Under the pieces are notes generated by a model. The model saw only the letters and a program-made list of their open reading frames with translations. It made no database searches and was not told where the DNA came from. Both the position numbers and the translations under genes were made by a program. Shown piece by piece: positions 14,108 through 22,311 of a DNA stretch of 64,000 bases. The stretch lies in IMG/VR virus record IMGVR_UViG_3300032236_001727, positions 19,144 through 83,143 of that record; one strand, written 5' to 3'. Position 1 is the stretch's first letter, and each line of letters begins with the position of its first letter. The stretch is from a virus.

Positions 14108-14678
14108 TTTGTTGTTTTATTTGTTTTTTATAATCAATAAGTTTAGGTAAATATTCTTTAAAATCTGTTGAACATAGATAAGGAGACATTTCATTTATAT
14201 AAAAATCATCTAATTCCCACCATTTTAGTTCTAATAATTCTTTTATAGTTTCATCATCAAATCTATTTTTAATTAATTTACATGGATTTCCACCAACAAT
14301 ACTGTATGGTTCAACATCCTTGGTTATTACAGAATTGTTGGCTAATGTAGCTCCATCTCCAATAGTAACACCACTCATTATAGTAACACTAGTTCCTATC
14401 CAAACATCGTTTCCTATTGTAACATTTCCTTTTGTTCCAGGATGACCAGCTCCATCAAATTTACTAAATATACCTTGATTAATATGTCCAAAAGGGTATG
14501 TTGTAGCCCAATCTGTTCTATGATTTCCTCCCAAATAAACAGTTATATGTCCTGATATGGAGCAAAAGCTTCCAATGTCTAGCCATGTTCCTTCACCCCA
14601 ATAGTATATTTCAATATTATGGGCTCCATAAGTATGTTTACCTACATTTCTAATTCTATCTTGATTCTGGAGTACCAT
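14100..14678 (-). CDS. Hexapeptide-repeat O-acetyltransferase (CatB/XAT type)
   Basis: 192 residues forming a left-handed beta helix. Hexapeptide turns are visible as GSFCSISGHITVYLGG, GNVTIGNDVWIGTSVTIMSGVTIGDGATLANNSV and PYSIVGGNPCKLIKNRF. The GGNHRTDWATTYPF segment carries the catalytic His of the xenobiotic acyltransferase subgroup. Such enzymes move an acetyl group from acetyl-CoA to sugars or small acceptors and act as trimers. In this operon the acceptor is probably a sugar of the glycan being built. It overlaps the next upstream gene by 23 bases. Confidence 0.88.
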   Translation of the reverse strand: MVLQNQDRIRNVGKHTYGAHNIEIYYWGEGTWLDIGSFCSISGHITVYLGGNHRTDWATTYPFGHINQGIFSKFDGAGHPGTKGNVTIGNDVWIGTSVTIMSGVTIGDGATLANNSVITKDVEPYSIVGGNPCKLIKNRFDDETIKELLELKWWELDDFYINEMSPYLCSTDFKEYLPKLIDYKKQIKQQNV

Positions 14679-15570
14679 TTACTTTGTTTTTTAGATGATT
14701 TACTAATTGATTCCAGTTTAATTCTTTAGATTCATGTCTTCTATCTATATTGGTAATATATGAAGAGTAAGCTGATTTGCCAAAATATTTTCTATCTTCA
14801 CATATAACTAGGTTTTCAACCTTATATTGGATAGCATTAGGCATATATCTGCAGCATTCTATTATAAATGTGTCTATTGCTCCATATCCTTTAATATCTT
14901 TAGGAAATTCAATCCAGTCTAGTAATTTTTTAGAAAATAGAGTAAACCACCCCCCACCAAATTTGAATATTTTTTGATTATTATATATTAAAGGTTTTAT
15001 AGAAATCTCACCATATATAGGAAAAGAATCATCTATTGGATCATTAATTAATACATAAAAAGGATCATTAGATTTATTTATAAAGTTAGCATTTGTAACT
15101 ACATTCCAGCTTTCATCCCATATTTTAACATACTCTGGTGTTATTATATATTCTGATGTTTGGGATTTTGCTATTAAAGATGCTTCTAATATTGTGCTTA
15201 AAGTGTAAGGATTAAATATTATATCATTATCTAACATTATTGTACTATCGACATCATATTTGTAGATATTATTTATACACATATCGATACAACCCTTTAC
15301 TTCTTTATCTATATAAAAATGACTTTCATCACACCAGTCTCCATATTTTTTAAGGTTTTCGAACTTATTAATGAAATAATCTTGTTTCAATATTGATTTT
15401 TCCCAATCAACAAAATGATCCGATACTGGATAAGTAACATCTAAAATGATGTAAAATTTAGATTTATCTACATAGGATGCATTTTGTCTAAGGAGAACTA
15501 AAGTTCGTTCTAGATTATCTATATCATCCACCATTGGAAATAGATGAATTAATACTTTGTGTTTTTCCAT
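14656..15570 (-). CDS. Putative glycosyltransferase (GT-A-like)
   Basis: 304 residues. VLIHLFPMVDD at the start and LVLLRQNAS resemble the first helix and strand of GT-A enzymes. A TIMLDNDIIF segment has the DND in place of DXD. The later GGGWFTLFSKKLLDWI and GYGAIDTFIIECCR resemble acceptor-side motifs of GT2 relatives. There is no membrane segment, so it would act in the cytoplasm. It lies between the PhyH-like dioxygenase and the acetyltransferase. Donor and acceptor are unknown. Confidence 0.65.
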   Translation of the reverse strand: MEKHKVLIHLFPMVDDIDNLERTLVLLRQNASYVDKSKFYIILDVTYPVSDHFVDWEKSILKQDYFINKFENLKKYGDWCDESHFYIDKEVKGCIDMCINNIYKYDVDSTIMLDNDIIFNPYTLSTILEASLIAKSQTSEYIITPEYVKIWDESWNVVTNANFINKSNDPFYVLINDPIDDSFPIYGEISIKPLIYNNQKIFKFGGGWFTLFSKKLLDWIEFPKDIKGYGAIDTFIIECCRYMPNAIQYKVENLVICEDRKYFGKSAYSSYITNIDRRHESKELNWNQLVNHLKNKVNGTPESR

Positions 15571-15572
15571 AT

Positions 15573-16358
15573 TTAATCTTGATTCTTTTTGTAAAATCTT
15601 TTATGTTCTGGTTGATACCACTCATTTAATGAGGCTGGTACTCTTGAATAATATCCTAAAAATTGTTGTAATTTATCAGAAAGTGAATCCATTTTATCAT
15701 ATCCTATGGCTCTAGGATAATCCAGAAGTTGTTTCATAAAAGATCTACTAACAGTAAATGGTATAGCTTTTCTATCAAATTTGGTTTTATTAGGAGCAGA
15801 TGAATGCCATACATTAGCATTAAACACCAGTATATCACCTTTAGTTCCAACTGCTTGTACAGCATTATTGAAGAATTCTTCATCTGATGGTTTTCTTTCT
15901 TCTAAATGAGATTTAGGCAATAAATAAGTACCTCCATTTTCAACTGTAAAATCATCCAGCATAATTAAACAATTTAACATTACTGGGAATTCTCCAGAAT
16001 AGAATCTAAGATCTCTGTGTACTATTGCTGAGAAATTAGGTTGATTTGGAAGATTATTTAGAGCGCTTAGTGAATTTAATATGCAATTACTGTGGAAAAA
16101 GTTATCTTGTAAAGATTTAATAAATCCATTATCTAATAATATTTTTAAAAAATCAATAAATGTGGGGCTACTTAACAAAGCATGAAGAGCGACTCCTTCT
16201 ATAGCAACATCATTATTGTTTTTTATTTGAATATTTCTATGTTCAATAAAAGCAACATTGACTGCGTCGGTTAATAAGCTTAACCATTCTTCATTTACTT
16301 GATTTTTGATGATTGTATATCCTTGTTCTTTTAGTTCTTTGCTTTGTTCTGTTGTCAT
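15573..16358 (-). CDS. Phytanoyl-CoA dioxygenase (PhyH) family, Fe(II)/2OG oxygenase
   Basis: 261 residues. The iron triad is visible as His114 and Asp116 in VHRDLRF and His185 in NVWHSSAPN. An Arg in the following FDRKAIPFTVSR segment would hold 2-oxoglutarate. TYLLPKSH at about 145-151 is a family signature before the distal His. These enzymes hydroxylate diverse small molecules; in polysaccharide clusters they may modify a sugar or lipid carrier. It overlaps the NeuD-like gene by four bases. Metal binding is well supported; the substrate is unknown. Confidence 0.85.
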   Translation of the reverse strand: MTTEQSKELKEQGYTIIKNQVNEEWLSLLTDAVNVAFIEHRNIQIKNNNDVAIEGVALHALLSSPTFIDFLKILLDNGFIKSLQDNFFHSNCILNSLSALNNLPNQPNFSAIVHRDLRFYSGEFPVMLNCLIMLDDFTVENGGTYLLPKSHLEERKPSDEEFFNNAVQAVGTKGDILVFNANVWHSSAPNKTKFDRKAIPFTVSRSFMKQLLDYPRAIGYDKMDSLSDKLQQFLGYYSRVPASLNEWYQPEHKRFYKKNQD

Positions 16359-17020
16359 TTTAAAAATTTTTCTTTTAATTCTCTACCTCTTATTACTTTA
16401 GCTGGATTTCCATAGGCTAGTACATTGTCAGGTAATGATTTTAAAACCACACTACCAGCTCCTACCACTGTATTTTCTCCAATTTCAATTCTATCCACAG
16501 CTGTTACACCTAAAGTTAAAGCTGAAAATCTTCCTAGTTTAACGTGACCTCCAGTAAGTGAGCCTGCTGATATACTAGAATAGTCAGATATGTAGCAATC
16601 ATGTTCAACATGAGCTCCAGTAGCAAAAAATGTAAAATTTCCAATATAAGCTCCTGGGTTGAAGATACATCCGGCCATGGCTAGTATTCCTGTTCCTAAA
16701 GTAACATTATTGCCAATTACTACAGATGGATGAATTGCATTTATAAACTCAAAATCAGGTTTAATTCTCTCAATAATATTATGAACACAATAACGTGAAT
16801 AATTATCTCCTATAGTAATTAAACCACCTTTAATATTATATTTTTCTATTAATTCTAATAAGCTTTCTTGTCTTCCTATTATTTTATGTTTATATATAGT
16901 ACTTCCTATTTCTTGTTTTGAATCAATTATTCCAATAATATTATATATATTTTGTTTTTCTATAATATCAATTGAATATTGTACTTGATTTCCACCTCCA
17001 ATTAGAACTATATTTTTCAT
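16355..17020 (-). CDS. NeuD/PglD-type sugar acyltransferase
   Basis: 221 residues. The N-terminal Rossmann-like domain starts IVLIGGGNQVQYSIDII and continues with IIGIIDS. The C-terminal left-handed beta helix has hexapeptides such as IGNNVTLGTGILAMAGCIF and the catalytic GAHVEHDCYI (His followed by acidic residue). It ends with the IGENTVVGAGSVVLKSLP and GNPAKVIRGR signature. NeuD acetylates sialic acid; PglD acetylates UDP-4-amino sugars. The adjacent DegT aminotransferase, which would make an amino sugar, favours a PglD-like role. Confidence 0.88.
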   Translation of the reverse strand: MKNIVLIGGGNQVQYSIDIIEKQNIYNIIGIIDSKQEIGSTIYKHKIIGRQESLLELIEKYNIKGGLITIGDNYSRYCVHNIIERIKPDFEFINAIHPSVVIGNNVTLGTGILAMAGCIFNPGAYIGNFTFFATGAHVEHDCYISDYSSISAGSLTGGHVKLGRFSALTLGVTAVDRIEIGENTVVGAGSVVLKSLPDNVLAYGNPAKVIRGRELKEKFLK

Positions 17021-17121
17021 ATTTATTTGCTTGCTTTCGTATAAACGCTGAGTTGTTAAAGTATTAACAGCGTGGGTATGTTAAGAATATTCTATATAAG
17101 GAAAAAAAATACATGAAATAG
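17021..17121 (-). other. Intergenic gap with hairpin potential
   Basis: 101 bases, the only sizeable gap in the sugar operon. On the minus strand CGCT-GTTAA...TTAAC-...AGCG can fold into a hairpin with one bulge about 30-55 bases before the NeuD-like start. There is no TTTG-N20-TA promoter and no U-run after the hairpin, so it is not an obvious terminator. It may separate or tune expression of the two halves of the operon. Confidence 0.3.
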
Positions 17122-17853
17122 CTACTTGAGATTATTTTTTATCCATTCTTCAACTTTTTTGTTTGGGTTCTTTTTAAGTTTTTCTAAAATGTCTTCTTTA
17201 CTATATTTAGTGGGGTTTTGAGAATATATAGGGAACTTAGAAAGATCAGGATAAGGTAGTTCTAAATCATCATTATTTTTAGGAGTTCCTCCATCGTAAA
17301 ATTGATTCATAAGTAATAAACCTCTAGCTGAAAGTTCAGGTTGAAAGTAAAAATTCCATCCAAGCATATCTAGGTTATCTTCATGATAAGAACATTCTCT
17401 TCTACCACTATACCTAGCTCTTTTAAACCACATATATGCTTCTTCACTATCTGTTAATATAGCTCCACCTTTACTTAATTTAAAATGTTTATAAGGTCCA
17501 GTGAATGAAATACACATATGACTTTCAGGTTTATACATATTTGAAGTAAAACACAATGCTGAGTCCCAGACATTACTTCCTTCTAGTTGATATGCTCCTT
17601 TAAGCATTTTACCTTTAACGGGCTTAAATTTTACTTTTAATCCAGCATGAATTATTTCACATGGTACTGAAGGATATGTTCTAGCAGGGATAGTAATTGT
17701 ATCTGTTGTTATTGATTGTTTTACATTTTTTTCATAATATAAAGCTAAAAACAAAGCATTACTTTGATTATCTACTGTAATAACATATGGAGCACCTGTA
17801 TATTCGGCTAAGCGTTTTTCAAATTCTAAAGTAATATCATATACATTTTTCAT
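17122..17853 (-). CDS. DegT/DnrJ/EryC1-type aminotransferase, short form
   Basis: 243 residues; typical members have about 370. The N-terminal domain is recognisable: FEKRLAEYTGAPYVITVDNQSNALFLAL (cofactor-phosphate and substrate region), then TITIPARTYPSVPCEII. ISFTGPYKHFKLSKGGAILTDSEE is the segment around the PLP lysine, with K122, K125 and K128 as candidates. An RARYSGRRE loop follows. The C-terminal subdomain is much shortened. Full-length relatives transfer an amino group from glutamate to 4-keto sugars. Activity of this short form is uncertain, although the frame is intact and its stop is natural. Confidence 0.75.
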   Translation of the reverse strand: MKNVYDITLEFEKRLAEYTGAPYVITVDNQSNALFLALYYEKNVKQSITTDTITIPARTYPSVPCEIIHAGLKVKFKPVKGKMLKGAYQLEGSNVWDSALCFTSNMYKPESHMCISFTGPYKHFKLSKGGAILTDSEEAYMWFKRARYSGRRECSYHEDNLDMLGWNFYFQPELSARGLLLMNQFYDGGTPKNNDDLELPYPDLSKFPIYSQNPTKYSKEDILEKLKKNPNKKVEEWIKNNLK

Positions 17854-18662
17854 ATTAGTTTATTTATTTTAAATGTTTCATTAATTGTATCTATTATGCG
17901 TTTTTCATAATCATAATAACTTAAAGCTCTTTGAAAATTATCTTCAATAGCTTGTTCTAAACTATTATAGTAATCAGCATCTAATTTATTAGATATTCTT
18001 ATAAAATCATCTACACTTTTAAATTCAATAATACCATCTTTGTTAAAAAATTCAGTAATATTTGAACAACCCCAATATATAGGAACCGTTTTTAATAGAA
18101 AACAATCCATTATTTTTTCAGTAAAATAACCACTATGTGAAGTATTTTCTATAACAGCTCCAAACATTGAATCACCAAAGATAAATTCTTTACCTTTTCG
18201 AGCATCTTCAATATTATATCTATCCCCATATGATTCATAAAAATTAGTAGGTATTTTTATTTCGTCTTTTCTAGCTAATAGTTCATGACGGAGAGAATGA
18301 CCATATGTTTTAAGTAGTTTCCCACATAAATGAGATACTTCAAATTTTTTAGTTCGTGGTTTTGAATATTGTTCTTGAGTTATCCAAGTACATCCAAACG
18401 GGAAAAAAGCAGCATTATCACAATTATTTAATACTTTATCACTCCAAGTTAATATGAGAGAAAAGTATTGTTTATTTTGAATAGCCCAATCATGTAAACC
18501 AAAATATTCATTTGGTTCTTGCATCACTAATATGTTTATAGAAGATAAATCATTCTGTGATTTAGGAATATCATCTACAAATAAAGAAAAATCTACATGG
18601 CTTAAATTATTTAAGTCTCTTGTTATTCTATCTTGGTCTAGGTGGTTTACAAAAATCTTCAT
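17850..18662 (-). CDS. GT10 (fucosyltransferase-like) glycosyltransferase
   Basis: 270 residues with the GT10 signature region: AVIENTSHSGYFTEKIMDCF (about 169-188; IEN and TEK typical) followed by VPIYWGCSNI (193-202). N-terminal strands (SINILVMQEP, FSLILTWSDKVL) form the acceptor domain of the GT-B fold. Known GT10 enzymes use GDP-L-fucose, in some cases GDP-L-galactose. The neighbouring epimerase resembles GDP-mannose 3,5-epimerase, which makes GDP-L-galactose, so the two may supply and use the same donor. The gene shares one base with the epimerase gene. Confidence 0.82.
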   Translation of the reverse strand: MKIFVNHLDQDRITRDLNNLSHVDFSLFVDDIPKSQNDLSSINILVMQEPNEYFGLHDWAIQNKQYFSLILTWSDKVLNNCDNAAFFPFGCTWITQEQYSKPRTKKFEVSHLCGKLLKTYGHSLRHELLARKDEIKIPTNFYESYGDRYNIEDARKGKEFIFGDSMFGAVIENTSHSGYFTEKIMDCFLLKTVPIYWGCSNITEFFNKDGIIEFKSVDDFIRISNKLDADYYNSLEQAIEDNFQRALSYYDYEKRIIDTINETFKINKLI

Positions 18663-19672
18663 TATTTGTTTTTTACTTGTGAATTAATCCATTCAAATGT
18701 TGTTTTCAATCCTTCATATAATGGTTTGTTTGGTTCCCACCCCATTTTTTCTTTATAAAGCTTATTATCTGAGTTTCGACCTTTTACTCCGGTTGGACAT
18801 TTGTAACCATATTTGGAAATAAATTCATCACCATATAAATTTTTAATAGTAATATCCTTACCAGATAATTCTATAGCCATATTAGCTAACTGATTTATTG
18901 TGACCATTTCTTCTGATCCTATATTTACAGGTCCTAAAAATTCATCTTGTCTCATAAATCTTAATATAGCTTCTATACATTCATCTATATACAAGAATGA
19001 TCTTGTTTGTTGTCCATCTCCCCAAACTTCAATTATGTCTCCATCTTTAGATTCAGCAGCTTTTCTACACATAGCTGCTGGTGCTTTTTCTTTACCTCCA
19101 GTCCATGTTCCATAAGGACCAAATATATTATGGAATCTAGCCACACGAACATCTAATTTATAATTACGGTTAAAAGCTAAATATAGTCGTTCACTAAATA
19201 ATTTTTCCCAACCGTATTCTGAATCTGGATTAGCTGGGTATGCTGATGATTCTTCACAATTTGGGTTATTAGGATCCAATTGATTATGTTCTGGGTACAT
19301 GCAAGCTGATGAAGAATAAAATATGCGTTTTATTTGTTGCATTACTGCTTCATAAGATACATTTATATTAATTAGGGCAGAATTATGCATTACATTAGCA
19401 TCATTATTACCTGTAAAAATATACCATGCTCCTCCCATATCTGCAGCTAGTTGATATACTTCATCAAATGGAGTTAATGTACATGAAGACATTACTTGTT
19501 TTACTATTAGTGGATTTCTTAGATCTCCTATAATAAATTCATCAGCGTATGTTTTTTCATATTCGGGATGTTTAAGATCTACCCCTCTAACCCAAAATCC
19601 TTCAGATTTTAGTTTTTTTACTAAATGAGAACCAATAAAACCACCAGCACCTAATACTAAAGCATATTTCAT
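18662..19672 (-). CDS. GDP-mannose 3,5-epimerase-like SDR enzyme
   Basis: 336 residues, full length for extended short-chain dehydrogenases. GAGGFIGSHLV is the NAD-binding loop. VYQLAADMGGAWYI, SSSACMYPE (Cys124), SEYGWEKLFSERLYL (Tyr153, Lys157) and RFHNIFGPYGTWTGGKEKAPAA follow. This combination, in particular the ADMGG segment, the active-site Cys and the TWTGG-EKAPAA loop, is typical of GDP-mannose 3,5-epimerase rather than of other sugar epimerases. It would convert GDP-mannose to GDP-L-galactose (or gulose) in the cytoplasm. A general NAD-sugar epimerase is the fallback. Confidence 0.88.
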   Translation of the reverse strand: MKYALVLGAGGFIGSHLVKKLKSEGFWVRGVDLKHPEYEKTYADEFIIGDLRNPLIVKQVMSSCTLTPFDEVYQLAADMGGAWYIFTGNNDANVMHNSALININVSYEAVMQQIKRIFYSSSACMYPEHNQLDPNNPNCEESSAYPANPDSEYGWEKLFSERLYLAFNRNYKLDVRVARFHNIFGPYGTWTGGKEKAPAAMCRKAAESKDGDIIEVWGDGQQTRSFLYIDECIEAILRFMRQDEFLGPVNIGSEEMVTINQLANMAIELSGKDITIKNLYGDEFISKYGYKCPTGVKGRNSDNKLYKEKMGWEPNKPLYEGLKTTFEWINSQVKNK

Positions 19673-20313
19673 ATATTATTGTATAAGTTGTTTTGTTTAA
19701 TTTGTTTTTCTAAAGTTTTGGGATGATATAAACAAAAACGCTCTTCAAAAGGCAAATAAGCATGAGATGCTATTCCTGTAAGAGTTTCATGTACTGCTCC
19801 ACCCCACTTTATGTTAGACTTGTTATGGTATATTCTACCTTGGCAATCAGGATAATTTATATATTTTTGTTCACTTAATCTCCAACCCTGTGATTGAACG
19901 TATTCAATGACATTTTTTTCATCTCCTTCTAAAGTATTAATTCTAGAAACCCATAATAGTTCTACTTGCGGATTATCTTGTAATATTGTATAAATGTTTT
20001 GAATCAAAAATTCATTAGGAATTTCATCAGCATCTATATTAAATATATGTGTTGAATCTTGGGAGCAAAGTGAATTTAATTTATTTTTCCATTCAGCAAA
20101 ATTTCCGGCAAATTCACCTTCATACCATGAAAAACTACCATCAACACAATGTGTTCTAAGATATTCTTCTACAGATTTAGAATTTTTAGATTTATCAAAC
20201 AATACAACTATTTCATCTTGTTGTCTTTTATGTTTTAAAAGATGAGTTATAAGTTTTTGTATTTCTACATATTCATCACATACAGTAATGGTGTATGATA
20301 TTTTTGTTTCCAT
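19669..20313 (-). CDS. Glycosyltransferase family 2 (LPS core type)
   Basis: 214 residues. KISYTITVCDEYVEI opens like LpsB/WaaE-type GT2 enzymes. QDEIVVLFDKS is strand 3. THIFNIDADEIPNE is the DADE metal site typical of lipooligosaccharide glucosyltransferases, and KWGGAVHETLTG is the acceptor-side signature. The first gene of the sugar operon, it follows the promoter at 20325-20357 by about a dozen bases. It would attach a hexose to a lipid- or protein-linked acceptor; the acceptor is unknown. Confidence 0.82.
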   Translation of the reverse strand: METKISYTITVCDEYVEIQKLITHLLKHKRQQDEIVVLFDKSKNSKSVEEYLRTHCVDGSFSWYEGEFAGNFAEWKNKLNSLCSQDSTHIFNIDADEIPNEFLIQNIYTILQDNPQVELLWVSRINTLEGDEKNVIEYVQSQGWRLSEQKYINYPDCQGRIYHNKSNIKWGGAVHETLTGIASHAYLPFEERFCLYHPKTLEKQIKQNNLYNNI

Positions 20314-20324
20314 TTTTTATTTTT

Positions 20325-20357
20325 ATTAATATAATAAGATTTTTTTGGATTTCCAAA
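20325..20357 (-). promoter_or_regulatory. Promoter of the sugar operon
   Basis: TTTG (20354-20357), 20 bases, TATATTAAT (20325-20333) on the minus strand. The -33 region is palindromic (TTTGGAAATCCAAA). No further promoter of this type is visible until 12787, so it appears to drive the whole sugar operon. Confidence 0.7.
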
Positions 20358-20366
20358 TTTATTTTT

Positions 20367-20825
20367 TTAGATGGCACCATCTAACATACCAAGATATTCC
20401 AAAGCATCCATAAAATCCTTTTCATCAAATTGTTTGAGTGTGGTCATATCAGCTTTAGTTTTATAAAATTCTCCAGTTTTTCCAGGTATCGGATATTTTT
20501 TTCTATCTTCTTCTGATACTTCTACTTTTTTCACAGCAGACCATTTCCAACTAGCTGTATTTTTTCCGCTAGCATATACCATTCCTTTTTCATTGTCTAT
20601 AAAAGTAGGCATCCATATTTTACCTTCATCGTCTTCTCCCATCAAAGCTTTATATATGTCTGGGAGCATAGCAAATTGTTCTTCAAAAAATTGTTCACCT
20701 TTTTTCATTAAGGTATTAGTTTGATATCCACATCCCATACAAAAATAGTTTTTCATTTCTGGGGTTACTTGGGTTACGTAGCAGGCATCGCCTGAGCAGT
20801 TTGAGCATGTTATTAGATCTTCCAT
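20367..20825 (-). CDS. Conserved phage zinc-ribbon protein
   Basis: 152 residues. An N-terminal zinc ribbon (ITCSNCSGDACYV, then NYFCMGCGYQTN) precedes an acidic alpha/beta body with WMPTFIDNEKGMVY and WKWSAVKKVEV and a helical end (FDEKDFMDALEYLGML). Close relatives are present as unnamed proteins in many T4-like phages. The paired CxxC motifs argue for nucleic-acid or protein binding. Function unknown. Confidence 0.7.
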   Translation of the reverse strand: MEDLITCSNCSGDACYVTQVTPEMKNYFCMGCGYQTNTLMKKGEQFFEEQFAMLPDIYKALMGEDDEGKIWMPTFIDNEKGMVYASGKNTASWKWSAVKKVEVSEEDRKKYPIPGKTGEFYKTKADMTTLKQFDEKDFMDALEYLGMLDGAI

Positions 20826-20826
20826 A

Positions 20827-21057
20827 TTATATATTGCTTAATGTGATTGAAATTTTGTATTTTATTTTTTCAGCATCTCTAACACCAAAAAAAACATCAT
20901 TACTTTCAATATTTATTATTGGAGGAGTAATTTCTATGCTAGGCATGTTTTTGAGAGCTGTTTCTATTTGTGTAACTAACATATCTGGTATGTCGGTTTC
21001 TACTTCAGTAGGTGTAAAATCTTTAGGGCTGTAGTGTGTTGCTTTGTACTTTTTCAT
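20827..21057 (-). CDS. Small hypothetical protein
   Basis: 76 residues, one base upstream of the zinc-ribbon gene's start. Beta-rich with KKYKATHYSPKDF at the start and KYKISITLSNI at the end. No recognisable motif. It is probably cotranscribed with the thymidylate synthase gene upstream and the zinc-ribbon gene downstream. Function unknown. Confidence 0.6.
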   Translation of the reverse strand: MKKYKATHYSPKDFTPTEVETDIPDMLVTQIETALKNMPSIEITPPIINIESNDVFFGVRDAEKIKYKISITLSNI

Positions 21058-21096
21058 AATGTTTATTGTTTAATGTGATTAAAATTTTATATTTTT

Positions 21097-22311
21097 TTAA
21101 TTTGAAAGTGGTGCTTTTATTGTTGGGTGTGATTGATAATTACTTAGTTGTATGTCTTCTTCTATTAAACATTTACAAACAGTATTATTTTGTAAACTAT
21201 CTAAAATAGATGTTGCACTTAAAGGTCCAACCCCACATTCTCCAGATTCTGTAGGCCAAAATTCTGTGTTGATGTTTAATTTTGGAAGCTGATATGGTTC
21301 TCTACCAATTTGTTCTTTTGCTTGTTCTACATGATTAAGATATAAGTGCGTGTCACCCAAGTTTCCGATTAGTTCGTCTGGAACCATGTTTGTAATCTTT
21401 GCAAGTATCTCTAAAAGTAGGCCATAAGAAGCTATATTGAACGGAAGGCCAAGGAATGTATCGACTGAACGCTGGTTCCACATTAATGAGATTGCTCTGG
21501 TTGGAATATTCTTTTCATCTAAACATTCTTTGATTTTTTTTCTTCTAACATTCTTAAAACTTTGAACTTCTTCATAAATTAGTCTTTGTTCATTTTGAGT
21601 AAGAGTGTCCATTCTTTCTTTTTCACTCAATTCTCTTGTATAAACTTGAAACCCATAATGGCAAGGTGGCAAAACGCAAGTATCAACTTCATCTGGATTC
21701 CAAGCTGTCACTAGCATTCTACGGTCATCTGGATTTGTTTTTAACTTGGTTATGAGGTTTTGTATTTGGTCTATACTATTAAAATGTACACCACTTGTGC
21801 CGTTGTGGTTTTGATGTTTCTTAGAAACCCTACCACCCCAGTCTCTCCATTGTGCCCCGTATATCAGACCTAAATCACCCCAATTATTAGCAAACTCATC
21901 ATCAGTTTTGATTTTATTGATGAATTCTTCTTTTGAATATTCTTCAAATTCATATTCATTGTTTTCGTGGTTGTAATTTGAACTACCGTATTCTATTTTA
22001 TCTCTCTCATCTAATCCCCAATATCGTTTACAATATGATTTATAAGCATCACCATCCCAGATATGACAATCATTCTCTAAAAGATACTTTATATTTGTGT
22101 CTCCTCTTAAAAACCAAAGTAGTTCGGTTATGATACCTTTAAAGTACATCTTCTTTGTGGTAAGCAAAGGAAATCCTTCTGACATCTTATGTCTTATTTG
22201 TCTTCCGAATACTGAAGTGGTTCCAGTGCCAGTTCTGTCTTTTTTTACTGTACCGTTATCAAGAATATCTTGAAGCAGGTCTGTATATTGTTTATCTAGT
22301 TGGTTTTTCAT
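21097..22311 (-). CDS. thyA: Thymidylate synthase, long form
   Basis: 404 residues from the ATG at 22311; an in-frame TTG lies at 22350. ThyA methylates dUMP to dTMP with methylene-tetrahydrofolate. Landmarks are KKDRTGTGT, LLTTKKMYFKGI-TELLWF, the YGAQWRDWGG loop, the catalytic Cys in LPPCHYGFQVY, then LMWNQRSVDTFLGLPFNIASYG and a GDTHLYLNH segment. It is about 140 residues longer than E. coli ThyA. Extra sequence lies before YGAQW (about 110-155 in the extended frame) and as a roughly 50-residue charged insertion between FQVY and LMWNQRS. Catalytic residues are intact. Confidence 0.95.
   Translation of the reverse strand: MKNQLDKQYTDLLQDILDNGTVKKDRTGTGTTSVFGRQIRHKMSEGFPLLTTKKMYFKGIITELLWFLRGDTNIKYLLENDCHIWDGDAYKSYCKRYWGLDERDKIEYGSSNYNHENNEYEFEEYSKEEFINKIKTDDEFANNWGDLGLIYGAQWRDWGGRVSKKHQNHNGTSGVHFNSIDQIQNLITKLKTNPDDRRMLVTAWNPDEVDTCVLPPCHYGFQVYTRELSEKERMDTLTQNEQRLIYEEVQSFKNVRRKKIKECLDEKNIPTRAISLMWNQRSVDTFLGLPFNIASYGLLLEILAKITNMVPDELIGNLGDTHLYLNHVEQAKEQIGREPYQLPKLNINTEFWPTESGECGVGPLSATSILDSLQNNTVCKCLIEEDIQLSNYQSHPTIKAPLSN

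Noticed and set aside
17021-17121. Terminator or promoter between the aminotransferase and NeuD genes
   Set aside because: The hairpin has a large bulge and no U run, and no TTTG-N20-TA element fits.
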